This document shows positions 6,395 to 9,342 of a stretch of DNA of 9,342 nucleotides, one piece after another; within the stretch, counting starts at the first letter, position 1, and every line of letters begins with the position of its first letter. Origin of the DNA: an uncultured Clostridia bacterium (lineage in GTDB: Bacteria; Bacillota; Clostridia; Christensenellales; Borkfalkiaceae); the NCBI GenBank assembly GCA_947629225.1, contig CANRCY010000052.1, positions 1 through 9,342 of the forward strand, in the 5' to 3' direction. The notes beneath the pieces are model-generated. The model saw nothing but the letters and a program-made list of their open reading frames with translations, did not search any database and had not been told where the DNA came from. The translations under genes and the position numbers were made by a program.

Positions 6395-6745
6395 ATGAAG
6401 ACGTGCGATCGCGAAGCGCAACATCACATGGCGGCGGAGGCGGCAAAGGCAAACATGCCCTCGGAGGAGGACGTGGGGCGGGTCGCCTCGGTCTTTAAGG
6501 CGATCTCCGAGCCGAGCCGTTTGAAGATCTTGTTTGCCCTGCGGCAGGGGGAGATGTGCGTCTTTCACATTGTCGAGGCGGTGGGGGGGACGCAGAGCGC
6601 GGTCTCGCACCAACTGCGCATCTTGCGCGATTCCCGCATGATCAAAGCCCGCCGCGACGGGCAGAACATCGTCTATTCGCTTGCCGACGAGCATGTGCTT
6701 GCGGTGCTCGAACTCGTCTGCACCCACCTGAACTGCAAACTATAA
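6395..6745 (+). CDS. ArsR/SmtB-family metal-sensing repressor
   Basis: This 116-residue winged-helix repressor should bind the operator at 6353-6378 and release it when metal binds, switching on itself and the ATPase behind it. The start ATG 6395 follows GGAGGAG (6384-6390); a TTG 18 nt upstream lies in the operator and is unlikely. Residues 30-50 (VFKAISEPSRLKILFAL) and the recognition helix TQSAVSHQLRILRDSRMI (66-83) are family hallmarks. Metal-site residues: D98, H100, H111 and C114 have exactly the spacing (0, +2, +13, +16) of the alpha-5 site in SmtB and CzrA, but the last ligand is Cys in place of Glu or His. The alpha-3 region has C55 and H58 rather than the CxC of CadC, and the N-terminus adds C4, H10 and H11. 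Zn(II), Cd(II) or Pb(II) are the likely inducers (inference). Confidence 0.93.
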   Translation: MKTCDREAQHHMAAEAAKANMPSEEDVGRVASVFKAISEPSRLKILFALRQGEMCVFHIVEAVGGTQSAVSHQLRILRDSRMIKARRDGQNIVYSLADEHVLAVLELVCTHLNCKL

Positions 6746-6774
6746 GGTCCACAGACGCAAAAACAGGAGACCAT

Positions 6775-8838
6775 ATGCAAAAAATCATCAAAATCAAAAA
6801 TTTAGACTGTGCGGCGTGCGCGGCGGAGCTCTCGGAAGAGCTCAACGCCATCGGCGGCATTTCGAACGCCGCAGCCGACTTCATCAACCAGCGCGTCAGC
6901 CTCGACTACGAGAGCGACGAAGCTCTCGAAAAGGCGATCTATGCGATCACCCACTTCGAAGAGGTGGAGCTCGACGGGGGCGGCTTGCCCAAAAAGGAAC
7001 GTCATCTCAAAGAGATCGTCTCCATTGCGGTCTCTGCGGCGTTCTTTGTGCCCGCACTCATCCTGCAACTGCTCGGCTTTGATTTCGGCTATCGGAAATG
7101 GTTGGTGTTTTCCCTCTTTTTGGCGAGCGCGCTTGCGGCGGGGTGGCAGGTCGTCTGGAACGTCCTTCATTTCCGCGGGCTTTCGACCTTTTTCGACGAA
7201 AACTTTCTCATGACGATCGCCGCGATCGGCGCTTTTTCCATCATGCAACCCCTCGAAGGCGCGGCGGTCATGTTGCTCTACCAGATCGGCGAACTCTTGC
7301 AGAATGTCGCCGTCGGCTCTTCCCGCGGGGCGATCGCAAAGCTGGTCGCCTTAAAGAGCGAGACTGCCATTCTTGTGGACGGCGACGGGCAGAGAGAAGT
7401 CGACCCCGAAACATTGCAAGTCGGCGACGTCATTCTGCTCCGTAAGGGAGACAAAATCCCCGCCGACTGCGTCCTGCTCGGGGGAGAAACTTCGCTCGAT
7501 ACCAAATCGCTCACGGGCGAAGCCTATCTCAAAGAGGTAAAGAGGGGGGACGAACTGCTTGCGGGCTGTGTGAACGCGGGCAATGCGGTCAAGGCGAAAG
7601 TGTTACGCCCCGTGTCCGAATCGGCTGTCGCGAAAATTCTCGACATGGTGGAAAATTCCTCGGCGAAAAAGGCAAAACCCGAGAAATTCATCACCAAATT
7701 CGCGAGGATTTACACCCCCGTCGTCGTTCTGCTCGCCGTGCTCATCGCCGTCGTGCCGCCTCTGTTCCAACATTTTAATTTTGCGAAGTGGCTCGTGCCC
7801 GCTATCGAATTTTTGGTCATCTCCTGCCCGTGCGCCCTCATCATTTCGGTGCCGCTCACCTATTTTTCGGGCGTCGGCGCGCTCGCCCGTTGCGGCGTGC
7901 TCACCAAAGGCGCGGTCTATCTCGACGAACTTTCCAAGGTGCGCGTCGCCGTGTTCGATAAGACGGGCACTCTCACCGAGGGCAGGTTCTCCATTGCAAA
8001 CGTCGCGGGCGGCGAAAGGGTCAAAGCGCTTGCCGCGGCAGTCGAAAAGAACTCTTCCCACCCCCTTGCGCAGGCGTTTGCGGGGATCGAAACGTCCTTT
8101 ACCGCCGAGAACACGCAGGAGCTCTCGGGCATGGGGCTTTCGGCAACGGTCAACGGGAAAGAGGTGCTCGTCGGCAGTCTCAGGCTCATGCGGGAGCGGG
8201 GGATCGAAGCCGAGCCCGTGCCGACCCTCGCCTCCGTCGTGTATGTTGCGGAAGAGGGGAAGCTCCTCGGCTATGCCGAGATCGAAGACGCTGTCCGCGC
8301 CGACGCGAAATCCGCGCTCGGCGAACTGAAAAAAGCGGGCATAAGTTACCGCGCCGTGCTCACGGGCGATACCGCGGAGCGGGCGGAGGGGCTCTTAAAC
8401 GGGTTGCCGCTCGAAGAGATCCATGCGGGGCTTCTTCCCTCGGAAAAACCCGTGTATGCCGAAAAATTAAAGGAGCGCGGCAAACTTTTGTATGTGGGCG
8501 ACGGCATCAACGATACGCCTGTCATGGCTGTCAGCGACGTTTCGGTGGCAATGGGCGGTCTCGGGAGCGACGCGGCGATCGAGGCGAGCGACTTCGTGCT
8601 CGCGGGCGATTCGCTGTCCGCCCTTCCCAAGGCGATCGGGGGAGCGAAAAAGACGGGACGGATCGTCAAAGAAAACATCGTCTTTTCGATCGCGGTCAAA
8701 GCGGCGCTCATGGCGGTCTCGCTCATCGCCACGGCGACGGGCGCGTTTGTCCTTCCCATTTGGGCGGCGGTCTTCGGCGACGTCGGGGTCATGTTGCTCG
8801 CCGTTTTGAACAGTCTTCGCATGCGCGCAAAGTTATAA
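6775..8838 (+). CDS. P1B-2-type heavy-metal (Zn/Cd/Pb) exporting ATPase
   Basis: This 687-residue CadA/ZntA-like pump uses ATP to export soft divalent metals across the membrane. It has one N-terminal metal-binding domain with DCAAC (C12, C15). The actuator domain has LTGEA (246-250), where Ser or Pro more often follows TGE. The membrane metal site is SCPCALIISVPL (C351, C353), diagnostic of the Zn/Cd group. The phosphorylation motif DKTGTLTEG has D395; the nucleotide-binding SSHPLAQA has H429 and P430. The hinge is GDGINDTP (575-582). The last helices carry K642 and D669, which correspond in type to the metal-coordinating Lys and Asp of ZntA. The start ATG 6775 follows AGGAG by 5 nt. It lies 29 nt behind the arsR-type gene in one operon, closed by the terminator at 8846. 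All catalytic residues are present, so it should be active. cadA or zntA could be used as a label, but the exact metal is not determined. Confidence 0.95.
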   Translation: MQKIIKIKNLDCAACAAELSEELNAIGGISNAAADFINQRVSLDYESDEALEKAIYAITHFEEVELDGGGLPKKERHLKEIVSIAVSAAFFVPALILQLLGFDFGYRKWLVFSLFLASALAAGWQVVWNVLHFRGLSTFFDENFLMTIAAIGAFSIMQPLEGAAVMLLYQIGELLQNVAVGSSRGAIAKLVALKSETAILVDGDGQREVDPETLQVGDVILLRKGDKIPADCVLLGGETSLDTKSLTGEAYLKEVKRGDELLAGCVNAGNAVKAKVLRPVSESAVAKILDMVENSSAKKAKPEKFITKFARIYTPVVVLLAVLIAVVPPLFQHFNFAKWLVPAIEFLVISCPCALIISVPLTYFSGVGALARCGVLTKGAVYLDELSKVRVAVFDKTGTLTEGRFSIANVAGGERVKALAAAVEKNSSHPLAQAFAGIETSFTAENTQELSGMGLSATVNGKEVLVGSLRLMRERGIEAEPVPTLASVVYVAEEGKLLGYAEIEDAVRADAKSALGELKKAGISYRAVLTGDTAERAEGLLNGLPLEEIHAGLLPSEKPVYAEKLKERGKLLYVGDGINDTPVMAVSDVSVAMGGLGSDAAIEASDFVLAGDSLSALPKAIGGAKKTGRIVKENIVFSIAVKAALMAVSLIATATGAFVLPIWAAVFGDVGVMLLAVLNSLRMRAKL

Positions 8839-8845
8839 CGTATTT

Positions 8846-8891
8846 CCGCGCGCGGCGCTTTGCAGTCCGAAGCGCCGCGCGCGGTTTTTTT
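8846..8891 (+). terminator. Strong Rho-independent terminator of the metal-efflux operon
   Basis: A perfect 15-bp stem, CCGCGCGCGGCGCTT (8846-8860) with AAGCGCCGCGCGCGG (8870-8884), encloses a 9-nt loop and is followed by seven Ts (8885-8891). It begins 7 nt after the stop codon. Confidence 0.95.
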
Positions 8892-8924
8892 ATTCCTCTT
8901 TTTGATTGGGTTTGTAAATTCCCG

Positions 8925-8953
8925 TTGCGCTTGTCCTTCTTTTATGCTATAAT
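8925..8953 (+). promoter_or_regulatory. Extended -10 promoter of the adenine deaminase gene
   Basis: A consensus TATAAT (8948-8953) is preceded by TGC, making an extended -10 element. A partial -35 TTGCGC lies at 8925-8930 with a 17-bp spacer. The predicted start falls around 8960, only two or three bases before the ATG at 8963, so the message may be leaderless. No purine riboswitch fits in the 71 bp between terminator and start codon. Confidence 0.8.
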
Positions 8954-8962
8954 AGGTTCGGT

Positions 8963-9342
8963 ATGAAACATCTGATCGACTGCGCCATGAAGCGCGAGGC
9001 ATGCGACCTCGTCATCAAAAACGGAAAAATTTACAACGTGTTTACGGCGTCGCTCGAAGAGGGCGACCTCGCCGTTGCGGACGGCAGGATCGTCGCGATC
9101 GGGCAGGGCTACCGCGGCAAGCGGGAATACGACGCGAAGGGCAAAATTCTCCTTCCCGCCTTTATGGACGCCCACATCCACATCGAAAGCAGTATGCTCT
9201 CCCCCGAGGCATGGGCGGCGCTCGCCGTTCCGCGGGGGACGGGGCTCGTCGTCGCCGACCCGCACGAGATCGTCAACGTCATCGGCGTCGCGGGCGCGGA
9301 ATACATCAAAGAGGCGTTTTCCCGCCTCTCCTGCGAGGGGGT
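8963..9342 (+). CDS. ade: Adenine deaminase, N-terminal part (3' end outside window)
   Basis: The frame from ATG 8963 is open to the window edge and gives 126 residues of an amidohydrolase that converts adenine to hypoxanthine and ammonia in purine salvage. The opening LIDCAMKREACDLVIKNGKI matches the family N-terminus closely, which supports this start despite the absence of a Shine-Dalgarno. The composite-domain strand follows. Then come the metal-binding HIHIESSM motif (H71, H73, E75) and VADPHEIVNVIG (D99-E102), which is characteristic of adenine deaminase and separates it from other amidohydrolases. Small departures from the common form are MDAHIH in place of IDGHIH and PRGTGLV in place of PHGTTTV. 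The remainder of the protein, with the other active-site residues, lies beyond the window. It is expressed from its own promoter at 8925-8953. Confidence 0.92.
   Translation, partial: MKHLIDCAMKREACDLVIKNGKIYNVFTASLEEGDLAVADGRIVAIGQGYRGKREYDAKGKILLPAFMDAHIHIESSMLSPEAWAALAVPRGTGLVVADPHEIVNVIGVAGAEYIKEAFSRLSCEG

Noticed and set aside
6556..6774. Upstream extension of the P-type ATPase frame into the arsR-type gene
   Set aside because: The extension is out-of-frame ArsR sequence. ATG 6775 has AGGAG 5 nt upstream and begins directly with the metal-binding domain.
8892..8947. Purine riboswitch upstream of the adenine deaminase gene
   Set aside because: The interval is too short, shows no aptamer-like helices, and lies upstream of the predicted transcription start.

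Overview
This is a gene-dense chromosomal window, GC-rich except for AT-rich intergenic promoters, with every supported gene on the + strand. Gram-positive-style AGGAGG ribosome sites, sigma-70/SigA-type promoters, strong GC-hairpin/T-tract terminators and the protein families present suggest a Clostridia-type Firmicute. A GC-rich uncultured gut lineage such as Christensenellales is possible, but that placement is inference and not proven by the sequence.

Layout. (1) 1-365 is the 3' end of an RluA-type pseudouridine synthase. (2) 485-3136 is a large secreted, C-terminally membrane-anchored protein of unknown function. It has its own promoter, a leader hairpin and a terminator, and carries a zinc-ribbon Cys cluster and a rubredoxin-like Cys knuckle inside otherwise beta-rich extracellular sequence. 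(3) 3256-3498 is a DUF378-like small membrane protein with its own terminator. (4) 3621-6310 is a compact overlapping cluster: feoA, a short and divergent feoB, and a second RluA-type pseudouridine synthase broken by a one-base frameshift. (5) 6329-8891 is a self-contained metal-resistance operon: promoter, 12-2-12 ArsR/SmtB operator, ArsR-family sensor, P1B-2 (Zn/Cd/Pb) ATPase and terminator. (6) 8925-9342 is an extended -10 promoter and the first 126 codons of an adenine deaminase, running off the window.

Functionally, the centre couples predicted Fe(II) import (FeoAB) with soft-metal efflux controlled by a metal-sensing repressor. The flanks are RNA modification and purine salvage. I see no mobile element, CRISPR array, tRNA or rRNA. 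The points most worth a second look are the reduced FeoB (degenerate guanine-recognition motifs, almost no GDI spacer, altered pore motif), the metal-knuckle-containing surface protein, the DHHC-type sensor site of the ArsR protein with its matching operator, and the frameshifted pseudouridine synthase.
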